DNA from: UBA4742 sp963734965
GTDB taxonomy: Bacteria; Actinomycetota; Acidimicrobiia; Acidimicrobiales; Acidimicrobilacustridaceae
Length of the DNA: 64,000 bases
Reading direction: 5' to 3'
NCBI GenBank assembly: GCA_963734965.1
Contig: CAVTJK010000003.1
Coordinates: forward strand, 558,001 to 622,000
How positions within the stretch are numbered: the stretch's first letter is position 1; the number at the start of each line of letters is the position of its first letter. Of the stretch, positions 1 through 9,200 are shown in pieces. The notes beneath the pieces were generated by a model, which saw only the letters and a program-made list of their open reading frames with translations, was not told where the DNA came from and did not search any database. The translations under genes and the position numbers were made by a program.

Positions 1-532
1 CGCCCCACGCCAGCTCGTCGTCGATCTGCACCTGGGGTTGCCAGCGCTGGTCGTCGAGGGTCAGCACGTGAGCCAGGAAGCGACCGAAGTCGTGGGCCGT
101 CGTGCGCAACGGTCGCATGCCGTGGTAGTCGGGCTCGGGATCGCCAAGTGAGGTGTCCGGCATGTCGAGAGGCCCGAAGACCTGTTGGCGCGCCAGCCCG
201 TCGATGGCCTGGCCGCTACGGCGTTCGAGCTCGTTCTGGAGCAACACGAAGCCCTCGCCCGAGTAGCCCCAACGCGCTCCGGGCGGGCGCAGCGGTGCGA
301 GCGGCTCGCCCGCCGGCCGCCAGTTGGGCAGACCCGTCGTGTGCGACAGGACATGACGAGTGGTGATGTCGCCGTGGATCGGCTCGTCGAGGTCGTCGAT
401 CAACGCGAGGGCGAGATGACCGAGCACGAGCTTGACGAGGGACGCCGCCTTCATGGGAGCCGGATCGCCCCGAACCTCGACCACCTCCCAGCCTCGAACG
501 ACAGCCTCGGACGTGCGCATCGTCAACGCCAT
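1..532 (-). CDS. Serine hydrolase, beta-lactamase class C/S12-like (3' end outside window)
   Basis: The reading frame starts with ATG at 532, immediately after the pyrF stop codon (533-535), and stays open to the window edge, so only about 177 N-terminal residues are visible. The translation shows the S12 hydrolase signature: an S-x-x-K motif (S31-L-V-K34), the LSHTTGLPNW segment that follows the active site in this family, and a Tyr-Ser-Gly (Y90) where class C enzymes have Y-x-N. These enzymes are serine acylhydrolases (beta-lactamase, D-aminopeptidase or esterase). The substrate cannot be told from sequence. I see no signal peptide, so a cytoplasmic esterase or peptidase is more likely than an exported beta-lactamase. 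Zero spacing from pyrF suggests translational coupling. Confidence 0.85.
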   Translation of the reverse strand, partial: MALTMRTSEAVVRGWEVVEVRGDPAPMKAASLVKLVLGHLALALIDDLDEPIHGDITTRHVLSHTTGLPNWRPAGEPLAPLRPPGARWGYSGEGFVLLQNELERRSGQAIDGLARQQVFGPLDMPDTSLGDPEPDYHGMRPLRTTAHDFGRFLAHVLTLDDQRWQPQVQIDDELAWG

Positions 533-1378
533 CTAGAGGCTGGGGAGGGCGTCGTGGAACTCGAGGGCCAGCTGGGAGGCCGTGTCGCGCAGCCCGTTGA
601 TGTCGGGGCCGGCCATCAGCAGCGATCGCGAGGCACTGGGGATGACCCGATCAGGGCAGGTGGCGAAGACGTGGGCCACATCGTGTGAGGTGGCGCCCTG
701 CGTGCCAACTCCGGGGGCGAGGAACAATCCCGCCATGGCCCGGAGGTCGAGGGTGGGCTCGAGGTGGGTGGGACCGACGACGGCCCCGATGGGTCCGACC
801 TCCCCCGGGGCCAGTCGGGCGTTGAGCTCGCCGATGTCGTGGATCAGCTGCTCTTCGACGGTACGGCCCGTCCCGGTGCGTGCCCCTTGGATCCGCCGTC
901 CCTCGGGGTTCGACGAGCGCGTCACGACCAGCAGCGCGCTTCCTGCGTCGGTCGCCCGCGTGACGAACGAGTCCATGGCCGCGAGCCCGAGATAGGGGTG
1001 AACGGTCAAGGCGTCGGCGGCCAGCAGCGCATCGGCGCCGAGGAAGGCTTCGGCGTACGCGTCGTTCGTGCTGCCGACGTCGCCCCGCTTGGCGTCGACG
1101 ATGACGAGCAGCCCGGCGCTGCGGGCGTCGCCGATCAGGCGTTCGAGCGTGCGAAACCCCTGCCACCCGTGGCGCTCGTAGAACGCGGCCTGGAGCTTGA
1201 CCACGCCCACGGTCCCGGTCGCCGCCTCCAGGGCGATGGTGGCGAAGCGATCCAGTCCGGTCGGCGTGTCGCCGACCCCCCAGGCCTCGAGGAGGGAACC
1301 GGATGGATCCAGCCCCCACGCCAGCGGTCCGTGCTCGTCGCGCACCGCGGCGAAGCGAGAGGCAAACGAATCGGCCAT
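533..1378 (-). CDS. pyrF: Orotidine 5'-phosphate decarboxylase (type 2 PyrF)
   Basis: A 281-residue protein that decarboxylates OMP to UMP, the last step of de novo pyrimidine synthesis. The catalytic Asp-x-Lys-x-x-Asp motif is clear (D95, K97, D100 in VDAKRGDVGS), and WGLDPS near the N-terminus and the late APGVGTQG phosphate-binding loop match the actinobacterial type 2 family. The frame stays open upstream, but ATG at 1378 begins the family-typical N-terminus, and CAGACT six nt before it (+ strand 1385-1390) could be a leaderless -10 box. The gene is not next to other pyrimidine genes. The downstream serine hydrolase starts directly after its stop. Confidence 0.95.
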   Translation of the reverse strand: MADSFASRFAAVRDEHGPLAWGLDPSGSLLEAWGVGDTPTGLDRFATIALEAATGTVGVVKLQAAFYERHGWQGFRTLERLIGDARSAGLLVIVDAKRGDVGSTNDAYAEAFLGADALLAADALTVHPYLGLAAMDSFVTRATDAGSALLVVTRSSNPEGRRIQGARTGTGRTVEEQLIHDIGELNARLAPGEVGPIGAVVGPTHLEPTLDLRAMAGLFLAPGVGTQGATSHDVAHVFATCPDRVIPSASRSLLMAGPDINGLRDTASQLALEFHDALPSL

Positions 1379-1428
1379 GCGTCCAGTCTGGTCGATCCCG
1401 GGCCGCAGGCGGAGATCCCTTCCTCGCT

Positions 1429-2061
1429 CTAACGCGTGGCGCCGTGCCGTTCGAGGAGGTCGAGGATCGCTTGCTGCTGGGCCTTGGCTTCGGCCGAGCC
1501 GCTGCCACCTCGGCCGGTGTTCTGACTGGCGAGCTTGATCGGCGTCGATCCGCTCCTGTTCGGGCGCGAAGGATCGGCGCCGCCGTCGAGCAGCGCGTCC
1601 ACCGCCGACGCGCTGCGCGTCCGCACCGCACGGTGCAGCGGCGTGACTCCACTCGAGTCGGTAGCGTCCGGATCGGCGCCTGCTTCGATCAGGAATCGGA
1701 CGGTCGCGGCTTGGTCCTCTGGCCTCCACGTGTGCGAGCCCGGCGTCGCGTCGGCGGCGTAGTGGAGCGCCTGGGCGCCCCGGCGATTCGTGGCGCCGAC
1801 GTCGGCTCCGGTCGCAATGAGCATCCTGGCCAGGTCGGGTCGATAGCCGGCCGCGGCAACGTGGAGCGCGGAATCACCGGCGTACACGTAGTGCTCGATC
1901 TCGTCGAGGTAGTAGCTCTGGGGATCCTGTCGTGTCGCGCCGCGATCGAGCTGGGCGCGGGCCAGCGTCGGCGATGCCTCCAACAGCTGCGACACCGAGC
2001 GGGCATCGCCGGCGGCCACCGCTCGCACCAATGACATGAGGTCCGAGTCGGTGACGGCCAT
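1429..2061 (-). CDS. Ankyrin-repeat protein
   Basis: A 210-residue protein made largely of ankyrin repeats: GDSALHVAAAGYRPDLARMLI, RRGAQALHYAAD and SSGVTPLHRAVRTRSASAVDALL are recognisable helix-turn-helix units with the TPLH or ALH tetrapeptide, each followed by a GADP-type turn. It has no signal peptide or membrane segment, so it is probably a cytoplasmic protein-binding adaptor with unknown partner. I chose ATG 2061 over the more upstream start at 2121 because TACGCT (2070-2075, complement) lies eight nt upstream and the extra 20 residues look unlike coding sequence. It lies between pyrF and a PhyH-type oxygenase on the same strand. Confidence 0.85.
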   Translation of the reverse strand: MAVTDSDLMSLVRAVAAGDARSVSQLLEASPTLARAQLDRGATRQDPQSYYLDEIEHYVYAGDSALHVAAAGYRPDLARMLIATGADVGATNRRGAQALHYAADATPGSHTWRPEDQAATVRFLIEAGADPDATDSSGVTPLHRAVRTRSASAVDALLDGGADPSRPNRSGSTPIKLASQNTGRGGSGSAEAKAQQQAILDLLERHGATR

Positions 2062-2124
2062 GGCCGCGGAGCGTACCGACGTCGCAGAGCGTGTCGCCGT
2101 CGATCGCGACGCTCTCGCCATGGA

Positions 2125-3372
2125 TCAGAGATCGAAGCTCGAGGTCCGCAGCGGGGCTCGTTGCTGCTGGTCTCGGACCTGGTCGTTGAGGGCGGCGCGC
2201 TGCTGGCGGACCTCCTCGGGGGTGAGCTGGGCGCGCTGGTCGCCAGGTCGGGGCGCGAGGCGGAATCCGGTGTAGACGACGCGGCGTTCGGTGGTCACCG
2301 GTGGGCGGCTCATGTGCAGCGTGCACGAGCAGTGCACGGTGACATCCCCGGTTCGGGTGGGGAGCGGGACGCGCGGCAGGTCGAGACCTTCACAGCCGAG
2401 CGGCACGACGTTGGCGCGATGCGAGCCGGCGATGGCACCCAGCTCGCCGTTGTTCTGTTCCGCACCGGTGACGGAGATGCCCACCGTGAGGCCGCAGCAG
2501 CGACGGCTGTGACCGCCCATCGAACAGTCCTTGTGCCAACTGACATCGGAGATGCCTTCGACGACGCCGACCTTCTTGAGCAGCCCCTCGGCCGAGTCAC
2601 CACCGTCGGGATCGCGCAGTTGGAACTCGTCGTCGGTGAAGGTGCCGATGCGGGTGAACCGATCGTCACGCACCAGTGACCGCAGGGTCGGCGATTGTTG
2701 GTTGAAGCCGAGGATCCGCGCCGGATACCACCCGTCCTGCTCGGTGCGGGCCCACCACGATGCGCCGTCGTCCCGCGCCGCGTTGCGGATGGCGTCGTCG
2801 TGCTCGGCGGAGACGGCCGCCATCTCGTCGTCGGTGAAGACCGCTTCGAGGTGGAGGAACCCGGCCTCGGCGAGGAAGTGGCCGATGTCGGCGGGATCGT
2901 CGTCCAGGGTGAACGATCGGTGGAGATCGAGCGGCGCACCGTCGCGGTCCACGAACGCGATCGTCCCGGGCTCGTACACCGGACGGCCGTCGAGCAGGCA
3001 ACGCAGGACAGGTTCCCACGCCACGAAGTCGTCGACCTGGCCCGCTCGGATCGCGGCCTTTCCGGTCATCTGCATGCCGAAGGTCGAGGACGCGTCGGCC
3101 AACAGGTCGGCGAAGGTGGCCTGGTCCATCGAGACGACCAGCGCCTGGTCGGCCTGGCGGTCCACGACCAGTCGAGCATCGGCGATCCCGAACGTGAGCT
3201 CGTCGCCGTCGACGTCGAGGGTGAGTGGCGCGAGGCCGAGTCGGGTCGCGGCGGCCCCGGCGTCCGCACCGTGCGCCTCGAGCAGCGTCGGCAGCTGCTC
3301 GTCGACGAACGTGGTCGGGTCCACGAGGACGGGGTCGTCATCGGCTCGGGTGCGTAGATCGATGGTCGACAT
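2125..3372 (-). CDS. Phytanoyl-CoA dioxygenase (PhyH) family oxygenase with SCP2-like N-terminal part
   Basis: A 415-residue protein. The C-terminal two thirds carry the non-haem Fe(II)/2-oxoglutarate facial triad: H280-K-D282 in SWHKDCSMGGH, the distal H353 in TLHMSRPP, and a downstream Arg (R363/R364) suited to binding 2-oxoglutarate. Residues about 60-135 (DQALVVSMDQATFADLL to AWEPVLRCLLDGRP) resemble a sterol-carrier/SCP2 fold, so it may hydroxylate a lipid or acyl-CoA held by its own carrier domain; that is inference. AAGGAG lies a few nt before ATG 3372. The gene sits 42 bp downstream of a TetR regulator on the same strand, so the two are probably cotranscribed and the regulator may sense its substrate. 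Confidence 0.85.
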   Translation of the reverse strand: MSTIDLRTRADDDPVLVDPTTFVDEQLPTLLEAHGADAGAAATRLGLAPLTLDVDGDELTFGIADARLVVDRQADQALVVSMDQATFADLLADASSTFGMQMTGKAAIRAGQVDDFVAWEPVLRCLLDGRPVYEPGTIAFVDRDGAPLDLHRSFTLDDDPADIGHFLAEAGFLHLEAVFTDDEMAAVSAEHDDAIRNAARDDGASWWARTEQDGWYPARILGFNQQSPTLRSLVRDDRFTRIGTFTDDEFQLRDPDGGDSAEGLLKKVGVVEGISDVSWHKDCSMGGHSRRCCGLTVGISVTGAEQNNGELGAIAGSHRANVVPLGCEGLDLPRVPLPTRTGDVTVHCSCTLHMSRPPVTTERRVVYTGFRLAPRPGDQRAQLTPEEVRQQRAALNDQVRDQQQRAPLRTSSFDL

Positions 3373-3414
3373 CAGGTGCTCCTTCCGGGGCTGGTCATCG
3401 CGACCAGCCGGTGA

Positions 3415-4011
3415 TCAGGTGAGGCCGCGCATCGCGGCGGCGATGGTGGCGTGCAACCGCGCGGCGTCGGGCATCGGCATCCCGGCCGATTCCCGCATGC
3501 CGATGCCGCCGCTGAGGGCGGCGATCAGCCAGGCCGACGTGTCCGGATCGGCTACATCGGCCATGGCGTCTCGGATCCTGTCGAGGCGTTCGCCGTAGAG
3601 GCGGTCGAGACCGGCCGCGACATCGGGGTCGTGTCGGGCGGCGGCGGCGGCGTCGACCTCGAGGATGCGGATGTCCCGACCTCGGTCGCTGTACATGAGG
3701 GGGATGCCCCGTTCGGCCTCGGCGAGGGCCGCGTGGAAGTCGGGCTCGTTGTCGCGCTCGGCGATCTTCCAACGGATGACCTCGACGAGCAGTTGGCCCT
3801 TCGAGCGGAAGTGCCCGTAGACCGCGCCGATGGTGAGGTTCGCCGCCGCCGCGATGTCGCGCAGCGACGCCGCGTGGTAGCCGCGCTCGATGAACAGGTC
3901 GGCGGCGACATCGATCAGCAGCTGTCGTGTTCGCGCCGACTTGGGAGTTCGGGGCGCGGGTGGCGGAACGAACGGGTGATGCGTCCGCTGGAGCCCGGTC
4001 GGGGAGCTCAC
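3415..4011 (-). CDS. TetR/AcrR family transcriptional regulator
   Basis: A 198-residue regulator. Residues about 26-75 form a canonical TetR DNA-binding domain (ARTRQLLIDVAADLFIERGY, then AASLRDIAAAANLTIGAVYGHFRSK), followed by a helical ligand-binding domain without recognisable specificity. The start is GTG 4011, preceded by a G-rich Shine-Dalgarno-like stretch. It is the promoter-proximal gene of a same-strand series with the PhyH oxygenase and possibly the ankyrin gene. An AT-rich interrupted palindrome at 4052-4070 upstream is the likely autoregulatory operator. The ligand is unknown. Confidence 0.9.
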   Translation of the reverse strand: MSSPTGLQRTHHPFVPPPAPRTPKSARTRQLLIDVAADLFIERGYHAASLRDIAAAANLTIGAVYGHFRSKGQLLVEVIRWKIAERDNEPDFHAALAEAERGIPLMYSDRGRDIRILEVDAAAAARHDPDVAAGLDRLYGERLDRIRDAMADVADPDTSAWLIAALSGGIGMRESAGMPMPDAARLHATIAAAMRGLT

Positions 4012-4051
4012 GACGCCTCGCCGCCCCCCTGCCGATCGAGCATGCCTGAAT

Positions 4052-4070
4052 TTATATCACTGCTATATAA
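4052..4070. promoter_or_regulatory. Candidate operator/promoter of the TetR-PhyH unit
   Basis: TTATAT (4052-4057) and ATATAA (4065-4070) form a symmetric interrupted palindrome with seven bases between the arms. It is strikingly AT-rich in a GC-rich sequence and lies about 40 nt upstream of the TetR start, so it could serve both as the -10 region and as the regulator's binding site. Position and symmetry are seen; the function is inferred. Confidence 0.5.
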
Positions 4071-4141
4071 TCCGGCGCAAGCGTTCCCTCAAGGCGATGC
4101 GTCGGCGCAGGCTGACCGGCGAGTCAGGCCTCGCCTGATCC

Positions 4142-4372
4142 TCACGAATCGATGCGGACGTCCGGCCGGCCGTCGGTCACGGTGATGGTGGCCGGCATGC
4201 CCAGCAGGTCGATCTCGGTGCCCCGCATTCCTGTCGCCGAGAGCGACACGATCTCGCCCTTGTGCTCGCCGCCGAGGATGGTGAGGTCGAGGTGCATCAG
4301 CGCCGTGCCGTCGTCGGCCAGGCCGCTGGCGGCGTCGACCACCAACGCGTCGTAGCTGCCGTCGTCGAGCAC
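4142..4372 (-). CDS. Small hypothetical protein downstream of the LCP gene
   Basis: A 76-residue acidic protein, GTG start at 4372, 40 bp after the LCP-family gene and in the same direction, so probably the last gene of the sigma-LCP unit. The composition (LTILGGEHKGEIVSLSATG, ITVTDGRPDVRIDS) suggests a small all-beta fold. There is no signal peptide, membrane segment or motif that I recognise, and I do not assign a function. It could be longer if the true start lies upstream, since frameshifts occur in both preceding genes. Confidence 0.55.
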   Translation of the reverse strand: MLDDGSYDALVVDAASGLADDGTALMHLDLTILGGEHKGEIVSLSATGMRGTEIDLLGMPATITVTDGRPDVRIDS

Positions 4373-4412
4373 CGGTTCAGCATGGCACCGAGGGTGTGGT
4401 CGGCGTCGTCGG

Positions 4413-5490
4413 TCAAGAGCAGGCCGTGATGGACACGGAGGGACTGGTGGTCACCGGTTGGGACGGCGGGGCATCGCCGCGCAGGAAGCTGGCGACGGCG
4501 CGGGGCGAGTCGCTCGTGAGCCGGAGGACGTCGCCGCCGCTCGGATTGACGAAGGGTGTGACCGGCAGGGTCGACGTCGTGATGTCCGTGGCGTCGAGAC
4601 CATGGCCCCAGCGGGCCAGGTCGAGCAGGTCGGAGCGCCCGAACCCGGTATCGACGGTGGTGTGGTCGGCGAACACGTCCAACAGGGTCGAGAACGATGA
4701 CGAGTCGACGGGCATGGACATCAGCCGGCGTCCGATGATGGTGGTGAGCTCCTGCTGACGGCGCTGCCGTCCGAGATCGCCGGTGGGATCGAAGGTCAAC
4801 ACGACAGGATCGCCGCCGGTCGCGACCGCGAGATGACGCGACCGGACCAGGGCAACGGCCTGCTCGCCGTCGAGCCGGTTGCAGCCCGACTGAAGCTCGA
4901 GCCCCGAGTCGACGTCGCGCATCGGCGCCGAGGTGCTCACCTGGATGCCGCCGACCGCATCGACGAGGTCGGCCAGGCCCGGCTCGTCGATCTCGACGTA
5001 GTGCGAGACATCGATGCCCAGTTGGTCGCGCACCGCGTCGATGAGCGACGCCGGGCCTCCCGTGCCGAGCAGCGAGTTGATCCGAGGACCAGAGTCGTCG
5101 AAGACGAGGTCGCGGGGGATCGACAGCACCCCGACCCGCTTGGCGGCCTCGTCGACGTGCACGACCATGATGGTGTCCGTGCGCGCGCCGGCCTGGCCGC
5201 GAGGACCGTCGGTGCCGACCACGAGGATGTTGAACGGCTGGCCGGCGACCGGGGTGAGCTCGTCGGAGGCCACATCGACCCGACGGACCTCGCCGGCGCG
5301 GTGATCGACGTAGACCAGGCCGGCGACCAGGGCCACGAGCAGGACGACAGGCACCGCGGCGCCGGCCAGGGCCAGCCGGCGACGGCGGCGAAGGTTCGTG
5401 CCGCGTCGCTTGGCGTCGGCGAGCGTGGTCGGGTCGAGCGTGAACGGAACGGGATCGTCGAGGCTGATCGAGGCGATCGAAGTCGAGCAT
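4413..5490 (-). CDS. LytR-CpsA-Psr (LCP) family protein, one apparent frameshift
   Basis: About 358 residues after correction. It has a short cytoplasmic N-terminus, one membrane helix (LALAGAAVPVVLLVALVAGL) and an extracytoplasmic LCP domain with NILVVGTD, RTDTIMVVHVD and LSIPRDLVFDD, the segments that carry the conserved Asp and Arg residues binding the polyprenyl pyrophosphate. LCP proteins transfer teichoic-acid-like or arabinogalactan polymers to peptidoglycan. ATG at 5490 overlaps the sigma-factor stop (TGATG), indicating coupling. An extra C near 5461-5465 breaks the frame: the first nine residues (MLDFDRLDQ) read in one frame and LDDPVPFTLDP onward in the next. Probably a sequence error. 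Confidence 0.85.
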
Positions 5491-6095
5491 CAGTGAGCTC
5501 CTTCCGGTGTGGTGTCGGGACCGACGGTCGGTGGGCGACCAACGGTCGGGCGAGGGCGGGGTCGATCGGGCTCGCGTGCCGCTGATGGGGACGTGTCGGG
5601 TGCGAGCGAGACGCGCAAGGCGGCCAGACCACGCGCGACGCGTGCTGCTTGACCGTGCCGATCGAGCAGCCGAGGGCGGCGGCCACATCGGCCTCGGACA
5701 GGTCGGCGAGGTAGCGCAGCGCGATCACCTCGCGCTGGCGCTTGGGCAACTTGGCCAGCCCGGCGACCAGCTCGCGCCGCTGGGCCACGACGGCGTCGAG
5801 GTCGCGGGCGCCGCTCGGATCGCCAGTTCCTGCCCCGGCCCGCGGTGATCCCCCGAGCGCGCTCGGCCCGGCTCCGCCGCCGGATGGTGCCCAGGGCCAG
5901 ATTCGTCGCCACCCGGCTGATCCAGGCCTCGTCGTAGGGTCCGATCCTCGACCAACGGGCGAAGGCCCGGGCCAGGGCCTCCTGGGTCACATCCTGGGCG
6001 TCATGGCGGTCACCGAGGATCCGGTAGCCGACCCGGTAGGCGATGGCGCCGAGGGCCGCGGCCCGCTCGTCGAAGCCCAGCTCTCCCTCGTTCAT
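5490..6095 (-). CDS. ECF/SigE-like RNA polymerase sigma factor, two apparent frameshifts
   Basis: About 200 residues once the frame is repaired. Region 2 is in the first frame (YRILGDRHDAQDVTQEALARAF, then EAWISRVATNLAL). Region 4 is in another frame between about 5640 and 5800 (LPKRQREVIALRYLADLSEADVAAALGCS, a textbook helix-turn-helix), and the tail returns to the first frame. The breaks are therefore near 5800-5850 and 5640. ATG 6095 is used; a GTG at 6098 is also possible. Family knowledge says such factors direct RNA polymerase to stress or envelope promoters. Coupling to the LCP gene suggests an envelope role. I see no anti-sigma gene nearby. Confidence 0.85.
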   Translation of the reverse strand: MNEGELGFDERAAALGAIAYRVGYRILGDRHDAQDVTQEALARAFARWSRIGPYDEAWISRVATNLALGTIRRRSRAERARGITAGRGRNWRSERRPRPRRRRGPAARAGRRAGQVAQAPARGDRAALPRRPVRGRCGRRPRLLDRHGQAARVARGLAALRVSLAPDTSPSAAREPDRPRPRPTVGRPPTVGPDTTPEGAH

Positions 6096-6250
6096 CACAA
6101 CCAGTCAACGCGCTGGGGGCCTGGAAGGTTGACATGGCTCCGAATCCGCCTTCGGCGATCGACCAGGTGTCCTGGAGCGCGGACCGGTCGCGTCGACTAG
6201 CTTCCGCATCGGGAGCTACCGGCGGAGGCCGGGAGCTGGGGAGGAAGCAG

Positions 6251-9200
6251 ATGAAGCGCGGCTCGTTCACGATCCGGCGACTCGCGGCCATGGTCGCGTT
6301 GTTGCCCATCTCGGTGCTGGTGTTCTCGTCGGTCAGCAGCGAAACCGCGTCCGCGGCCCCGGCCTTCGGGGTCGACGGATCTGTTGTCACCCACCAGAAC
6401 ACCAAGGCGACGAGCATCACCTCAGGTCCGCTGTCGACGACGAACGCCAACGATCTGATCGTCGCCTTCATCGCCTCCGACGGACCCAACAGGTCTGCCG
6501 GCATCAGCTTCTCGTCGGTCACTGGCGGGGGCCTGACCTGGAGGCTCCGGCAGCGGATGAACGTCCAGGCGGGCACGGCCGAGATCTGGCAAGCGGTGGC
6601 CCCGACGGTGCTCACCAACGTCACGTTCCAGGCCACGCGCAACGCCGGCTCCTACGCCGGGATGATGGACATCGTGGCGTTCAGCGGCGCGGACACCGCG
6701 GTCGACGGCGCGGTCGGCGGGGCCAATGCGCTCACCGGGGCGCCCAACGTGTCGTTGACCACCACCCGCAGTGGATCGTGGGTGTGGGGCGTGGGCAACG
6801 ACTGGACCGCGGCCAAGAGCCGGACCGTCGGGGCCAACCAGACCGAGTTCGACGAGTTCCTGCCCAGCGCCGGTGACACGTACTGGACGCAGAGCCAGAC
6901 CAGTCCGGGCAACACCGCACCCAGCGTCATCTCGCTGACCGACACGGCTCCGACGACCGATCGGTGGGACTTCGCGTCGATCGAGATCATCCCTGCCGTC
7001 GAGGATGTGACGCCGCCGTCGGCCCCGACGAACCTGACGGCGACGGCATCCAGCTCTGCTCAGGTCAACCTGTCGTGGACAGCCAGCACGGACACCGTCG
7101 GAGTGTTCGCGTACAAGGTCATCCGCGACGGTACGCAGATCGGCATCGCGCCGTCGACCACCTATGTCGACAGCACCGTCGTCCCGTCGACCACCTATCA
7201 GTACACCGTGCAGGCCTATGACGCAGCTGGGAACCTGTCGGATCCGTCGAACGTCGCCCCGGTCGGCACGCCCGCTCCGGCGCCCCCCGTCATCTCGGGC
7301 GTGTCCGTGACGACCATCAAGCAGACATCGGCGACGATCAACTGGACGACCGACGTTCCTGCCAGCTCCCAGGTCCAGTTCGGGCTGACGGCGAGCTACG
7401 GCGGCGTCACGGCCGTCGATCAGACGCTCGTCCGGACCCACAGCCAACAGGTCATCGGCCTCTCGGCGGCCACGACCTACCACTTCCAGGTGCTGTCCAC
7501 CAACGCCACCGGGGGCCAGAGCGCGTCGAGTGACGCGACGTTCACGACCGCGAGCGCGAGCACCCCGCCCGCGGTCAGCGTGACGGCGCCGGCGCCCGGC
7601 GCGATCGTGAACGGCACCACCACCGTCACGGCGAGCGCGACGGATTCGTCAGGCATCGCCAGCGTCCAGTTCCAGCTGGACGGGGTCGATCTCGGCGCCA
7701 AGGTCACCGCCGCCCCCTATTCCATCTCGTGGAACACGACGACCACGGGGGATGGCCCTCACACGCTGACCGCGATCGCCGTGAACTCCCTCGGTTTGAG
7801 CGCGACGTCGACCGCCGTCGCGGTGAACGTGTCGAACGGCACCGGCAACCCGGCGCAGGTCGGCCAGTGGGGACCGGTCATCCCCGAGTCGCTGATCTCG
7901 GTGCACGCCGCGCTGACGACGACGGGCAAGATCCTGACCTGGCAAGGAGACTTCAGCGCCGGCGGACAGCAGTACGTCTTCGACCCGGTCACGGGGACGT
8001 CGACCCAGGTCCCGACCGCGCTCGGGGACATGTTCTGTGCCGGCCAGGCCGTCATGGCCGATGGCCGGGTCATGGTCATCGGCGGCACGTCCACCAGCGG
8101 CGGCATCGGCACGAAGCTCATCAACGCCTTCGACGCCAACACCAACACCTGGCAACCGCTGGCGCCGATGAACTTCGCCCGTTGGTACGCCACCGGTACG
8201 ACCCTGAGCGACGGCCAGGTCATGGCCAACTCGGGCTACGCGAACGCCAACCAGATCGTCACCGTGCCCGAGATCTACGACCCGACCAAGGACACCTGGA
8301 CGGCGCAGCCGGCCGAGGCCCACTCGATGCCGATCTACCCCTTCATCTATCAGCTGCCCGATGGTCGCATCCTGCACGCCGGCGGCTCAGAGGTGCCCAC
8401 GGCAACCGAGATCCTCAACCTGAAGACGCAGAGCTGGTCGACCGTCGATTCGCGCGTGATCGACGGCGCCAGCATCACCAACTACGCGCCGGGGAAGTTC
8501 TTGAAGGCCGGCTCGGCCGCCGACAGCGGTGACAGCGGTCCGTCGAGCACCACGGCCTTCACGTTGGACATGAACCAACCGAACCCCCTGTGGCAGCCGA
8601 CCAACCCGATGCAGTTCCCTCGGAGCTTCGTCAACCTCACGAACCTCCCCGACGGAACGGTGCTGGCGACGGGCGGGGGCACCGACAAGAGCGGGTACAA
8701 CGACGCCAACGCGGTGTTGCCGGCCGAGGTCTGGAACCCGGCGACGGGCACCTGGACGACCGAGGCGAGCATGAGCGTGCCGCGCCTCTACCACTCGGTG
8801 GCGCTCTTGCTGCCCGACGGTCGGGTCTTCGTGTCGGGCAGTGGGGGCGACGCGGGCGTCCCCGATCAGAAGAGCATCCAGATCTACTCGCCGTCCTACC
8901 TCTTCAAGGGGCCGCGGCCGACCATCACGTCGGCCCCCACCACGGTCAACTACGACTCGAACGTCGTCATCCAGACCCCGGACGCGGCCAGCATCACCTC
9001 GGTGTCGCTGATCCGGACCGGTTCGGTGACCCACTCGTTCGACCAGAACACGCGTGGGATGTCCCTGACGTTCAGCCCCGCCGCGGGTGGCATCAGCGTC
9101 CACATGCCCGTGGACGGCAACACGGCCCCGCCGGGCTACTACATGCTGTCGATCGTCAACGCGAACGGCGTGCCCTCGGTCGCATCGATGGTCCAGTTCC

